From: Rhodospirillales bacterium
GTDB lineage: Bacteria; Pseudomonadota; Gammaproteobacteria; Burkholderiales; Burkholderiaceae_D
Length of the DNA: 64,000 bases
NCBI GenBank assembly: GCA_903970305.1
Contig: CAJCID010000008.1
Coordinates: 1-64,000 of the forward strand
Direction of reading: 5' to 3'
Each line of letters opens with the position of its first letter. The first letter of the stretch is position 1. The notes beneath the pieces were generated by a model that ran no database searches, was not told where the DNA came from, and was given only the letters and a program-made list of their open reading frames with translations. A program made the position numbers and the translations under genes. Below are positions 36,689 through 46,582 of this stretch, piece after piece.

Positions 36689-37078
36689 ATGGACCAGGGC
36701 CTCATCCTGTTTGCGCATGGCGCTCGCGATCCGCGCTGGGCCGAGCCGTTCGAGCGCCTGGCAGTGCGGATCGGCGAACTGGCGCGGAATACGAGGATCG
36801 CTCTCGCCTATCTGGAGACGATGCAACCCAGTCTCGCGGCGGCTTGCGCGGACCTGATCGCCCTGGGCTGTGAGGAACTGGTCATCGTGCCGATATTTCT
36901 AGGTCAGGGCGGCCATGTCCGGCTCGATCTGCCCGAGCAGATCAAGGCTGTGCGGCAGGCGCATCCCGGGATTTCGATCAGGGCGAGCGCGGCCGCCGGA
37001 GAGGACGCTGGCGTGATCGAGGCGATTGCGAAGTATTCCCTGGCCCAGCTTTCCCGAGTCAATCCGCAGGAACCTTGA
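36689..37078 (+). CDS. cbiX: CbiX/SirB-type chelatase, single domain
   Basis: A 129-residue protein with the class II chelatase pattern. FAHGARDPRWAEPF gives the metal-binding His at about residue 10, and FLGQGGHVRLDLP gives the second His. The single-domain form inserts Co2+ or Fe2+ into sirohydrochlorin-type tetrapyrroles in siroheme or cobalamin synthesis. The start at 36689 fits the family. Genes for the rest of the pathway are not nearby, but a cobalamin adenosyltransferase is at 59127. Confidence 0.85.
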   Translation: MDQGLILFAHGARDPRWAEPFERLAVRIGELARNTRIALAYLETMQPSLAAACADLIALGCEELVIVPIFLGQGGHVRLDLPEQIKAVRQAHPGISIRASAAAGEDAGVIEAIAKYSLAQLSRVNPQEP

Positions 37079-37166
37079 ACAAGGTGGGCCTCGCCCCTTG
37101 TCTTGGACAACAAATCTCTAGACGGAGCGAAAACGATCCGCTAATATCCAGCACACTTTTGGCGCG

Positions 37167-37195
37167 TTGATCAAACAAGACTGCACAGGCATAGT
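37167..37195 (+). promoter_or_regulatory. Candidate promoter for a short RNA or tiny ORF
   Basis: TTGATC (37167-37172), a 17-bp spacer and CATAGT (37190-37195) resemble a sigma70 promoter, with an expected start near 37202. The terminator at 37250-37280 is only 50-80 nt downstream, so the transcript would be about 80 nt. Confidence 0.4.
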
Positions 37196-37207
37196 GCGCG
37201 CGACGGA

Positions 37208-37285
37208 ATGACACGGAGGAGGAGGGGCGGCTTAGGCCGCCGCTTTTTGGGCGCGCAGCTTAACCGCTGCGCGCCTTTTTCTTGA
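37208..37285 (+). CDS. Candidate 25-residue arginine-rich peptide (tiny ORF)
   Basis: An ATG at 37208 opens a frame of 25 codons (MTRRRRGGLGRRFLGAQ at its start) ending with TGA at 37283-37285. It overlaps both hairpins, and no good ribosome binding site precedes it (GACGGA directly before ATG), so the region may be a non-coding RNA. I do not recognise a family. Confidence 0.25.
   Translation: MTRRRRGGLGRRFLGAQLNRCAPFS
37226..37248 (+). repeat. Perfect 6-bp hairpin followed by T5
   Basis: GGCGGC and GCCGCC pair around the loop TTAG and are followed two bases later by TTTTT. It is terminator-like on the plus strand, and a stronger hairpin follows at once. Confidence 0.6.
37250..37280 (+). 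terminator. Strong rho-independent terminator (plus strand)
   Basis: The arms GGCGCGCAGC and GCTGCGCGCC form a perfect 10-bp stem around the loop TTAACC and are followed by TTTTT. It is the most canonical terminator in the window. It ends plus-strand transcripts after the lptFG-cbiX operon or from the nearby candidate promoter. Confidence 0.8.
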
Positions 37286-37328
37286 TGCGAAGCCGATTGC
37301 GAAACGGCGGCCCGGCACCAGCTCATCC

Positions 37329-37784
37329 TCACTCGTGTTTCGATCGGAAGCTGTCATGGCACTCCTTGCAGGTCTTGGCGGTATCACCGAAGGCGGCCTT
37401 GATGGCCGCCCGATCCCCCTCCTTGGCGAGGGCGGCAAGCTTTTCGGTCTGCGAGACGAGCTGATCCTGAAGCTGCTTGAACTTCACCGGATTCTTCCAG
37501 ATTTCCGGCTTGGCGTGCGAACCGGCGTCCGACCCGACAGGGAAGGCGCCCCAGGGTAGCTTCGCCATCGTTGCGACCAGATTGGCGTTGGCGGTGACTT
37601 CGGCCGCATCAAAGGCGATCTCGCCCTTCAAGGCGCGGCTGATGAGGGTGAAGTGATGACTCATGATCGAAAACGCCCCCTGGCGGTAGTCGATGGCATC
37701 GCCGACTTTGGTGAATTGCGCCTCGGCCGCAAAGGCGACCAGGGCGCCCGAAAGCACCGCAATCACCGCCGTTTTTCCATTCAT
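37329..37784 (-). CDS. Cytochrome c' (class II c-type cytochrome)
   Basis: A 151-residue periplasmic haem protein. Residues 1 to about 21 are a signal peptide (VIAVLSGALVAFAAEA), the mature part is four-helix-bundle-like (GAFSIMSHHFTLISRALKGE, with PVGSDAGSHAKPEIWKNP), and the haem motif CKECH is near the C-terminus as in cytochrome c' and cytochrome c-556. It may bind NO or transfer electrons. The start at 37784 has a GGAGAG ribosome binding site; an upstream ATG at 37799 is possible. It is read in the same direction as purB, 73 bp downstream of it. Confidence 0.85.
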   Translation of the reverse strand: MNGKTAVIAVLSGALVAFAAEAQFTKVGDAIDYRQGAFSIMSHHFTLISRALKGEIAFDAAEVTANANLVATMAKLPWGAFPVGSDAGSHAKPEIWKNPVKFKQLQDQLVSQTEKLAALAKEGDRAAIKAAFGDTAKTCKECHDSFRSKHE

Positions 37785-37857
37785 CGTCACTCTCTCCATG
37801 GAAGTCCTCTTTCGGCACGCACCGTTGGCCTCGAGCCCCGGAAGTCGTGTCTTGTGG

Positions 37858-39363
<1,506 letters not shown>

Positions 39364-39425
39364 TCAGGTTCGGGTCGCAGGTCATTTCCTCTTCCTCCCC
39401 CTTTGATCATGCTGCACCCATCTTG

Positions 39426-40034
39426 ATGAAACTGATTGGATCCCTCGCCAGCCCGTACGTGCGCAAGGTACGAGTCGTCATGGCCGAAAAGAAATTGGAT
39501 TATGAGTTCGTGCTCGAGGATGTCTGGGCGGATGGCACGACCATCGGTGACGCCAATCCTCTGGGCAAGGTGCCCACGCTCATCATCGAGGAATCCGGCG
39601 CCGTGTTCGACTCGCGCGTGATCGTCGAATACCTCGATACGCTGACCCCGGTGGGCAAGCTCATCCCGGCATCGGGGCGGGAGCGCGCCGAGGTCAAGTG
39701 CTGGGAAGCGCTCGCGGACGGTCTGCTTGATGCCGCCATTTTGGTGCGTCTGGAGAACTCGCTCAGGTCCCCCGCGGAGCGCAATGCCAAATGGTTGGCC
39801 AGGCAAGCCTCCAAGATGGCGCGGGCATTGGACGCGATGGCCAATGGCCTCGCCGAGAACGCCTGGTGCAACGGCACCCACTACACACTGGCGGACATCG
39901 CCGTGGGCTGTGCATTGGGCTGGCTTGAGTTCCGCTTCCCGGACAACCCGTGGCGCAAGGACTATCCGAATCTCGCGCGCCTGTCTGACAAACTGGCTGA
40001 ACGGACGTCTTTCAAGGACACCCAACCGGCGTAG
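39426..40034 (+). CDS. Glutathione S-transferase (YibF-like)
   Basis: A 202-residue GST. The N-terminal thioredoxin-like domain has SPYVRKVRVVMAEKKLDYEFV and PLGKVPTLIIEESGAVFDSRVIVEYL (glutathione-binding, cis-Pro and Ser/Glu-Ser positions). The C-terminal helical domain carries TLADIAVGCALGWLEFRFP. The start at 39426 is the family N-terminus, and the open frame from 39309 extends into the purB promoter region. The substrate is unknown. Confidence 0.85.
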   Translation: MKLIGSLASPYVRKVRVVMAEKKLDYEFVLEDVWADGTTIGDANPLGKVPTLIIEESGAVFDSRVIVEYLDTLTPVGKLIPASGRERAEVKCWEALADGLLDAAILVRLENSLRSPAERNAKWLARQASKMARALDAMANGLAENAWCNGTHYTLADIAVGCALGWLEFRFPDNPWRKDYPNLARLSDKLAERTSFKDTQPA

Positions 40035-40056
40035 CGCCAGCCGCGGCGATGGATGA

Positions 40057-40085
40057 CCCTCCACTTTGCGCCGCAAGGTGGAGGG
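40057..40085. terminator. Hairpin between convergent GST and glutamate-synthase-like genes
   Basis: CCCTCCACTT pairs with AAGGTGGAGGG with one bulged G around an 8-nt loop. It sits between convergent genes at 40034 and 40104 and is not followed by a U-tract on either strand. Confidence 0.45.
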
Positions 40086-40103
40086 AATTGCGCGCCGCGT
40101 CGT

Positions 40104-41732
40104 TCAATGCGCTGCCAAAAAACTGTCGGCGCGCGCCATCGGCCAGTAGCGTTCGAAGACCGTCTGCTCAAAACGGCCCTCCAGTAGACTTCCTGGCTTG
40201 ACGAATTTGGCGAGCGTCGAGAGCAGCCTGACTTCATGCTCGCTGATGCGCCGCACGATATGATCCGGGCTGATCTCGCTTGGATGCGACAGACCGGCGG
40301 CCCCGATCAATTCGGCCAAAGCGGCCATCGTCTGGCGGTGGAACTGGTAGACGCGCTCGGCCTTGTCTTCGACGACCAGGGCGCGCTGACGCAATGCGTT
40401 TTGCGTCGTGACTCCAGTCGGGCAGCGGTCCGTATGGCACGACTGCGATTGGATGCATCCCAAGGCGAACATGAAGCCGCGCGCCGAATTGCACCAGTCC
40501 GCTCCCATTGCAAGAGTGCGGGCGATGTCGAAAGCCGTGATGATCTTGCCCGAGGCGCCAAGAAAGATCTGGTCGCGCAGGTTCAGACCCACGAGCGTGT
40601 TGTGCACGAGTTGCAGACCTTCGGAAAGCGGTGTGCCCACATGATCGGTGAATTCGACCGGTGCAGCACCCGTGCCCCCCTCCTTGCCATCGACGACGAT
40701 GAAGTCAGGCGTGATGTTGGTCTCAAGCATCGCTTTGGCGAGCGCGAAAAACTCCCAAGGGTGACCGATACACAGCTTAAAGCCGACTGGCTTGCCACCC
40801 GAGAGGCTGCGCAGGCGCTCGATGAAGTGCATCATCTCGATCGGCGTGGAAAAGGCGCTGTGCGAGGCTGGCGAGATGCAGTCCTCGCCCATGGCGACGC
40901 CACGCGCCTCGGCAATCTCCTCGGAGACCTTGACACCCGGCAGGACGCCCCCGTGCCCGGGCTTGGCCCCCTGCGAGAGCTTGATCTCGATCATCTTGAC
41001 CTGCTTGTGCGTCGCATTCTTGACGAAGTTCTCCTCGGAGAAGGAGCCGTCGGGCAAGCGGCAGCCGAAGTAGCCCGAACCGATCTCCCAGATCAGATCG
41101 CCCCCCTTCTCGCGATGGTAGCGGCTGATGCTTCCCTCGCCCGTGTCATGGGCGAACCCGCCGCGGCGCGCACCCTCGTTCAAGGCCCGGATCGCATTGG
41201 CAGAGAGCGCACCAAAACTCATCGCCGAGATGTTGAACACCGACGCGGAGTAAGGTTGCGTGACGCCGGGCTTGGGTGCGCCGCCAGCGGTCAGTCCGAT
41301 CTGGTTGCGAAAGTCCGAGTGCGACACGCGCGCGGGCGACATCGAGTGGTTCATCCATTCGAATCCCGGGGCGTACACGTCGTATTGTGTGCCGAAGGGC
41401 CGCTTGTCGAGCTGCCGTTTGGCGCGCTGGTAGACGATCGATCGCTGATTGCGCGAGAACGGCATCGCCTCGGTATCGCTCTCGATGAAGTACTGGCGCA
41501 TCTCGGGCCGGATGTATTCGAGAAGAAACCGAAAGTGCGCAAGCACCGGGTAGTTGCGCCGGATCGCGTGCCGCTTCTGCGTCAGATCCCACGCACCCAA
41601 AGCCGTCAGGGCCGCGCTCACGCAGCCGAGCGGTAACATCCACCACCAGCGCTGGGCGAGCAACGCTGCGGCGAGCGTGAACAGTGCGCAGATCGCCATG
41701 AAGAAAAAGCGGGATGGAACGAATGCAGTCAT
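40104..41732 (-). CDS. FMN-binding glutamate synthase domain protein with N-terminal membrane anchor
   Basis: A 542-residue protein. The first 50 residues contain two TM segments (FFFMAICALFTLAAALL and MLPLGCVSAALTALGAW). The rest is the glutamate synthase FMN-binding barrel, with SAMSFGALSANAIRALNEGARRGG, VDGKEGGTGAAPVEF, the FMN-phosphate region and QSCHTDRCPTGVTTQN (Cys-rich Fe-S cluster). No glutaminase domain is present, so it is a stand-alone GltB-barrel protein. Its reaction is not established. Close proteins are annotated as FMN-binding glutamate synthase family. Confidence 0.88.
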   Translation of the reverse strand: MTAFVPSRFFFMAICALFTLAAALLAQRWWWMLPLGCVSAALTALGAWDLTQKRHAIRRNYPVLAHFRFLLEYIRPEMRQYFIESDTEAMPFSRNQRSIVYQRAKRQLDKRPFGTQYDVYAPGFEWMNHSMSPARVSHSDFRNQIGLTAGGAPKPGVTQPYSASVFNISAMSFGALSANAIRALNEGARRGGFAHDTGEGSISRYHREKGGDLIWEIGSGYFGCRLPDGSFSEENFVKNATHKQVKMIEIKLSQGAKPGHGGVLPGVKVSEEIAEARGVAMGEDCISPASHSAFSTPIEMMHFIERLRSLSGGKPVGFKLCIGHPWEFFALAKAMLETNITPDFIVVDGKEGGTGAAPVEFTDHVGTPLSEGLQLVHNTLVGLNLRDQIFLGASGKIITAFDIARTLAMGADWCNSARGFMFALGCIQSQSCHTDRCPTGVTTQNALRQRALVVEDKAERVYQFHRQTMAALAELIGAAGLSHPSEISPDHIVRRISEHEVRLLSTLAKFVKPGSLLEGRFEQTVFERYWPMARADSFLAAH

Positions 41733-41822
41733 GGCGCGTGGTCCGAAAAGTGAGTGCCCTGCGCGAAGACTATCACCGCACCTGCGCCTGGCAAAGGTGC
41801 CGAAAGGCGGGACCCGCGCCCT

Positions 41823-42956
41823 CTAGGGGAGCACCGCGAGCGGTGCAGGTTTTTGCTGCAGCGCACTGGTCGAGGCGATCACCCCGCCACCCAAACACAC
41901 CTCCTCCTGATACAGCACCGCCGACTGTCCGGGCGTCGCGGCCCATTGCGGCGCATCGAATTCGAGGCGAAAGGTCTCATCCAAGACCTCCAGGACAGCG
42001 GGCGAGTCTGCCTGGCGGTAGCGGGTCTTGCTGGCGTACCGTCCCGCCGGCGGGGCGTATCCCGCAATCCAGCTGACCGTATCGGCAACCAGGCTCTCCG
42101 AGAGAAGCGCCGGATGATCGTGCCCTTGAGCAACAAGCAGTGTATTGGAGCCCATGTCCTTGCCGGCCACGAACCAGGGCAGGCTTGTGCCGTCCTTGTC
42201 CTGGCGGCCGCGCTGGCCCCCGATGCCGATGCCCTTGCGTTGTCCAAGCGTATAGAAGGCCAGACCGATGTGCTCACCCACGGTCTCGCCCTCAACGGTC
42301 CTCATGGGACCCGGCCGGGTCGGTAGATAGCGTCCGAGAAACTCCCGGAAGGGCCGCTCGCCGATGAAGCAGATGCCCGTCGAATCCTTTTTTGCCGCGT
42401 TGTGCAGGCCGATCCGCGCCGCGAGTGCGCGCACTTCGCTCTTCTTGAGCGCGCCAAGAGGAAACAGCGTACGCGCCAGCTGCGCCTGGTTCAGGCGATG
42501 CAGGAAGTAGCTTTGGTCCTTGCTGGCGTCAAGCGCCTTGAGCAACTGGAACTGACCGTCGAACTCGCGCACGCGCGCATAGTGGCCGGTTGCAATCGTG
42601 CTCGCGCCAAGCCCGAGCGCATGATCCAAGAAGGCCTTGAACTTGATCTCGGCGTTGCACAGTACATCCGGATTGGGCGTGCGTCCCAGACTGTATTCCC
42701 GCAGAAAATCGGCAAACACCCGCTCCCGGTACTCCGCCGCGAAGTTCACAGCCTCGATCTCGATGCCGATCACGTCGGCCACCGAGGTGGCATCAATCAG
42801 ATCCTGGCGGCTTGAGCAATACTCATCGTTGTCATCGTCCTCCCAGTTCTTCATGAACAGCCCAATGACCTCGTAGCCACTGTGCTTGAGCAGGTACGCC
42901 GCGACCGAGGAGTCCACCCCGCCCGACAGGCCAACCACGACGCGGGGCTTGGCCAT
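41823..42956 (-). CDS. mnmA: tRNA-specific 2-thiouridylase
   Basis: A 377-residue MnmA. The PP-loop [18 protein letters not shown] is at about residues 7-24, the catalytic Cys is in [12 protein letters not shown], and the second Cys is in [10 protein letters not shown]. It inserts sulfur at U34 of tRNA-Lys, tRNA-Glu and tRNA-Gln with persulfide delivered through the Tus relay (a TusA-type gene is at 26019). It lies 2 bp after nudJ on the same strand. Confidence 0.95.
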   Translation of the reverse strand: MAKPRVVVGLSGGVDSSVAAYLLKHSGYEVIGLFMKNWEDDDNDEYCSSRQDLIDATSVADVIGIEIEAVNFAAEYRERVFADFLREYSLGRTPNPDVLCNAEIKFKAFLDHALGLGASTIATGHYARVREFDGQFQLLKALDASKDQSYFLHRLNQAQLARTLFPLGALKKSEVRALAARIGLHNAAKKDSTGICFIGERPFREFLGRYLPTRPGPMRTVEGETVGEHIGLAFYTLGQRKGIGIGGQRGRQDKDGTSLPWFVAGKDMGSNTLLVAQGHDHPALLSESLVADTVSWIAGYAPPAGRYASKTRYRQADSPAVLEVLDETFRLEFDAPQWAATPGQSAVLYQEEVCLGGGVIASTSALQQKPAPLAVLP

Positions 42957-42958
42957 GT

Positions 42959-43477
42959 TCAGCCTTCTGCCGAGCGTGGAGCCACGGTGCGCACGATCCC
43001 CGCCAGCGCGCTCGGGTCAGTCTGCAAGAGTGCGAGCGGATAGGGTTGTTTGCCGGCCTGATGATCGGTCACGCAGCGTAAGACGAGCGGACTGCGGTGC
43101 TGTGGAGCGAGCGCCGTCAATTCTGCAGGGGTCAGCCAAAGGGCGCGCACGATTCCCTGATCCAGCACCGCGCCGAGCTGGGCTTGTCCGACCGTGCCGA
43201 CAAAGGCAAAGGGCAGGTACGTGATCAGTTCCCCCGACGTGCTCGAGGGCGAGCATGCGAGGTAGACCCCCTGCAGTCCCTCGGGTCTGAACTCGCGGGC
43301 GGTCTCTTCAAGAGTCTCACGGATGGCCGCGGCCACGAGGGACTCGCCCGGCTCGAGGTGTCCGGCTGGCTGGTTGTACCGTAGACCCAGCGCAGTTTCT
43401 TCTTCGACGACGAGATAGCGCCCGCCTTCGCAGACGATTGCAGCGACGGTCACACTGGGAGCGAAGGGACGGGACAT
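42959..43477 (-). CDS. nudJ: Nudix hydrolase, NudJ-like phosphatase
   Basis: A 172-residue Nudix protein with the box [20 protein letters not shown], where all catalytic acids are present. [23 protein letters not shown] and [13 protein letters not shown] fit NudJ, which dephosphorylates thiamine pyrophosphate and other nucleotide pyrophosphates. It precedes mnmA, as in E. coli where nudJ (ymfB) and mnmA are neighbours. It is divergent from the pntA gene across 181 bp. Confidence 0.88.
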   Translation of the reverse strand: MSRPFAPSVTVAAIVCEGGRYLVVEEETALGLRYNQPAGHLEPGESLVAAAIRETLEETAREFRPEGLQGVYLACSPSSTSGELITYLPFAFVGTVGQAQLGAVLDQGIVRALWLTPAELTALAPQHRSPLVLRCVTDHQAGKQPYPLALLQTDPSALAGIVRTVAPRSAEG

Positions 43478-43658
43478 CGCGCTATTTTACCGCGTCCGCC
43501 GATCGGGCTTGCGGCTGCGGGGCCGTTGGCCGCCGTAGTTGCTGTGATAACATCGGTCGCGCATTCGGGGGGTCGCCCTGGCCACCTCCCGGCCTAGATT
43601 GGTGGTGCGCGGCCTGACTGCGAGGCCCGCAGCTTGGCCCGTTATTCAGGAGGAGCGG

Positions 43659-44801
43659 ATGAGAATCGGCATCCCAAAGGAAAGCCGTCCGGGGGAGACG
43701 CGGGTTGCTGCGACACCTGAGACCGTCAAGAAACTCGTCGCTGCGAAACATGAGGTCTGGGTGGAAGCCGGGGCAGGACTGTCGAGCAGCGTCACGGATG
43801 CGGCCTACGAGGCGGCCGGGGGACACATCGGCAGCCGCGCCCAGGCCCTTGGAGCCGAGTTGGTCTTGAAGGTCCGCGCCCCGGATGCCGATGAGCTCAC
43901 CCTGATGCAACCCGGCACGGCGCTCATCGGCATGCTCGATCGCTTCGACAGCCAGGGCCTTGAACGGCTTGCGCAAGCCCAGCTCATCGCCTTCGCCCTC
44001 GAGGCCGCCCCGCGCACCACGCGTGCCCAGTCGATGGACGTCTTGTCCTCGCAGGCCAATATCGCCGGCTACAAGGCGGTGATCCTGGCCGCCAATGTCT
44101 ATCAACGTTTCATGCCCATGCTCATGACCGCTGCCGGGACGGTCAAGGCCGCGCGGGTGGTCGTGATGGGAGCTGGCGTCGCCGGGCTGCAGGCGATCGC
44201 CACCGCCAAGAGGCTCGGTGCGGTCATCGAAGCCTCGGATGTGCGCCCCGCGGTCAAGGAGCAGATCGAATCCCTCGGCGCGAAGTTCATCGATGTGCCC
44301 TTTGAGACCGACGAGGAACGCGAAATCGCCAAGGGCGTGGGCGGATATGCCCGGCCCATGCCCGAGAGCTGGATGAAGCGCCAGAGCCTGGCCGTGGCCG
44401 AACGGGTCAAGCAGGCCGATATCGTCATCACCACGGCCTTGATTCCCGGGCGGCGCGCTCCGGTCCTGATCACCGAGGAGATGGTGCAGTCGATGAAACC
44501 GGGTTCCGTGATTGTCGACCTGGCCGTCGAGCAGGGTGGTAACTGCCCGCTCACCGAACTGGGCAAGACCGTCACCAAGCATGGCGTACACATCGTGGGT
44601 GAGCCGAATCTGGCGGCCCTCGTGGCGGCCGACGCCTCTTCGCTCTACGCCCGCAATGTCTTCGATTTTCTGAAGCTGATCGTCGATGCCGAGGCGAAAC
44701 TGGTCGTCAACCTCGACGACGACATCGTCGCGGCGTGCCTCATGTGCCGCGACGGCCGCTTAAAGGGCGCCGACGCGCCGAAACCGGCAAGCGCCGCTTA
44801 G
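43659..44801 (+). CDS. pntAA: NAD(P) transhydrogenase subunit alpha, part 1 (PntAA-type)
   Basis: A 380-residue domain I (NAD(H)-binding) subunit. MRIGIPKESRPGETRVAATPE begins the family, the alanine-dehydrogenase-like Rossmann motif is VMGAGVAGLQAIATAKRLGA, and GYARPMPESWMKRQ and ASSLYARNVFDFL follow. The start has an AGGAGG ribosome binding site. The three-gene form (alpha1, alpha2, beta) is typical of many proteobacteria. The complex couples hydride transfer from NADH to NADP+ to proton import. Confidence 0.93.
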   Translation: MRIGIPKESRPGETRVAATPETVKKLVAAKHEVWVEAGAGLSSSVTDAAYEAAGGHIGSRAQALGAELVLKVRAPDADELTLMQPGTALIGMLDRFDSQGLERLAQAQLIAFALEAAPRTTRAQSMDVLSSQANIAGYKAVILAANVYQRFMPMLMTAAGTVKAARVVVMGAGVAGLQAIATAKRLGAVIEASDVRPAVKEQIESLGAKFIDVPFETDEEREIAKGVGGYARPMPESWMKRQSLAVAERVKQADIVITTALIPGRRAPVLITEEMVQSMKPGSVIVDLAVEQGGNCPLTELGKTVTKHGVHIVGEPNLAALVAADASSLYARNVFDFLKLIVDAEAKLVVNLDDDIVAACLMCRDGRLKGADAPKPASAA

Positions 44802-44848
44802 GGTGCCCCTGATGCGAGCACACCCATCCTTTTTGCGAGGAGTCTTCG

Positions 44849-45148
44849 ATGATTGATCCAACCATCCAGAATCTGACCATCTTCGTACTGGCGATCTTCG
44901 TGGGTTACCACGTCGTCTGGACGGTGACGCCTGCACTTCACACACCGCTGATGTCGGTGACCAATGCGATCTCGGGGATCATCATCGTCGGTGCGATCTT
45001 GCAGACCGTCGATCTGGACGGTCCGATCTCGCTCACGAGCGTCCTCGGGGCGCTGGCGGTGCTGCTCGCCTCGATCAACATCTTCGGCGGCTTTCTCGTC
45101 ACGCAGCGCATGCTGGAGATGTTCAAGAAGAAGGAAAAGAAAGCGTGA
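44849..45148 (+). CDS. pntAB: NAD(P) transhydrogenase subunit alpha, part 2 (membrane)
   Basis: A 99-residue membrane subunit with three TM segments ([34 protein letters not shown] and [18 protein letters not shown]), supplying the alpha half of the proton channel (domain II). It ends in the conserved basic cluster [17 protein letters not shown]. It lies 47 bp after alpha part 1 and 10 bp before the beta gene. Confidence 0.93.
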   Translation: MIDPTIQNLTIFVLAIFVGYHVVWTVTPALHTPLMSVTNAISGIIIVGAILQTVDLDGPISLTSVLGALAVLLASINIFGGFLVTQRMLEMFKKKEKKA

Positions 45149-45158
45149 GGTCGATCCC

Positions 45159-46538
45159 ATGACGCCCCTGCTTGCCAACCTGACGCTGATCGCCTATCTC
45201 GTCTCGGCAGTCCTGTTCATCCTCGCCCTAAAGGGGCTGTCCTCGCCCGTGACATCGCGCCGGGGCAATCTCTTCGGGATGATCGGCATGGTCATCGCCG
45301 TGCTCACGACGCTGTTCGTGGCGGACCGACCCGTGCCGTGGCTCATCGGTGGCGCGATGTTGATCGGAGCGACGATCGGATCGGTCGCGGCCCGACGCGT
45401 GCAGATGACGCGCATGCCCGAATTGGTTGCCCTGATGCACTCCTTGGTCGGGCTCTCGGCCGTGCTGATCGCAGTCGCCTCGCTCTATCACCTGGGCGAG
45501 GAGCATACCGGTGCGCAGAAGGTGGAACTGTTCATCGGGGCATTCATCGGCGCGATCACCTTCACAGCCTCGGTCATTGCCTACGGCAAGCTCTCGGGCA
45601 AAGTATCGGGCAAGCCCGTCTTGTTTGGTGGTCAGCACCTGCTGAACCTGGTCCTGGCCGTTTCGATGCTGGGCTTTGGACTCACTTACTTTCTCACGGA
45701 CAGCCAGGCGGCGTTTCTGGTCATGCTGGCCATCGCGCTCGTGCTCGGCGTGACGCTCATCATCCCGATCGGCGGGGCCGACATGCCGGTGGTGATCTCG
45801 ATGCTCAACAGCTACTCGGGATGGGCTGCGGCGGGGATCGGCTTCACGCTGAACAACTCCGTGCTGATCATTGCCGGATCCTGCGTCGGATCGTCCGGTG
45901 CGATCCTGTCCTACATCATGTGCACCGCGATGAACCGCTCGATCGTCTCGGTGCTCCTGGGTGGCTTCGGGGCCGACACCTCGGCAGCAGGCGCCGCCGA
46001 CGCGGGCCCGAAGAACTACAAAAGCGGAAGCCCTGAAGATGCGGCCTTCCTCATGACCAATGCCGACACCGTCATCATTGTGCCGGGCTACGGACTCGCT
46101 GTGGCGCGCGCCCAGCACGCGCTCAAGGAACTCTCGACCAAGCTCACCGAGCATGGTGTGACCGTCAAGTACGCCATCCATCCGGTCGCTGGCCGCATGC
46201 CCGGCCACATGAACGTGCTGCTCGCTGAGGCCGAGGTGCCCTACGATCAGGTCTTCGAGATGGAGGACATCAACAGCGAGTTTGCCCAGGCGGACGTGGC
46301 GCTGATCCTGGGCGCGAACGACGTCGTCAATCCGGCCGCAAAGAACGATCCCAAGTCGCCCATCGCCGGGATGCCGATCCTCGAGGCCTACAAGGCGAAG
46401 ACCGTGATCGTCAACAAGCGTTCGATGGCCGCAGGCTATGCGGGTCTGGACAATGAACTCTTCTACATGGACAAGACGATGATGGTCTTCGGTGACGCAA
46501 AGAAGGTCATCGAGGACATGGTCAAGGCGGTCGAATAG
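45159..46538 (+). CDS. pntB: NAD(P) transhydrogenase subunit beta
   Basis: A 459-residue subunit. About eight N-terminal TM segments form the rest of the proton channel, and the soluble domain III (from about residue 280) binds NADP(H) with [19 protein letters not shown] and [22 protein letters not shown], then [12 protein letters not shown]. The start at 45159 is the family N-terminus ([20 protein letters not shown]). It is the last gene of the pnt operon. Confidence 0.95.
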   Translation: MTPLLANLTLIAYLVSAVLFILALKGLSSPVTSRRGNLFGMIGMVIAVLTTLFVADRPVPWLIGGAMLIGATIGSVAARRVQMTRMPELVALMHSLVGLSAVLIAVASLYHLGEEHTGAQKVELFIGAFIGAITFTASVIAYGKLSGKVSGKPVLFGGQHLLNLVLAVSMLGFGLTYFLTDSQAAFLVMLAIALVLGVTLIIPIGGADMPVVISMLNSYSGWAAAGIGFTLNNSVLIIAGSCVGSSGAILSYIMCTAMNRSIVSVLLGGFGADTSAAGAADAGPKNYKSGSPEDAAFLMTNADTVIIVPGYGLAVARAQHALKELSTKLTEHGVTVKYAIHPVAGRMPGHMNVLLAEAEVPYDQVFEMEDINSEFAQADVALILGANDVVNPAAKNDPKSPIAGMPILEAYKAKTVIVNKRSMAAGYAGLDNELFYMDKTMMVFGDAKKVIEDMVKAVE

Positions 46539-46582
46539 GCCCCCGGCCTGCGAGGCGCGCGCGGGCCTCTGTTGGGAAAGGG

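Larger units (their letters stand above)
37079..37328. other. 250-bp intergenic region with a short predicted transcript
   Basis: The region separates the lptFG-cbiX operon from the convergent cytochrome c' gene. It holds a candidate promoter, a 25-codon candidate ORF and two hairpins described separately. No known RNA family was recognised. Confidence 0.5.

Noticed and set aside
37232-37438. 68-residue minus-strand open frame before cytochrome c'
   Set aside because: It crosses the terminator hairpins and the 3' end of the cytochrome gene, with no ribosome binding site or family.
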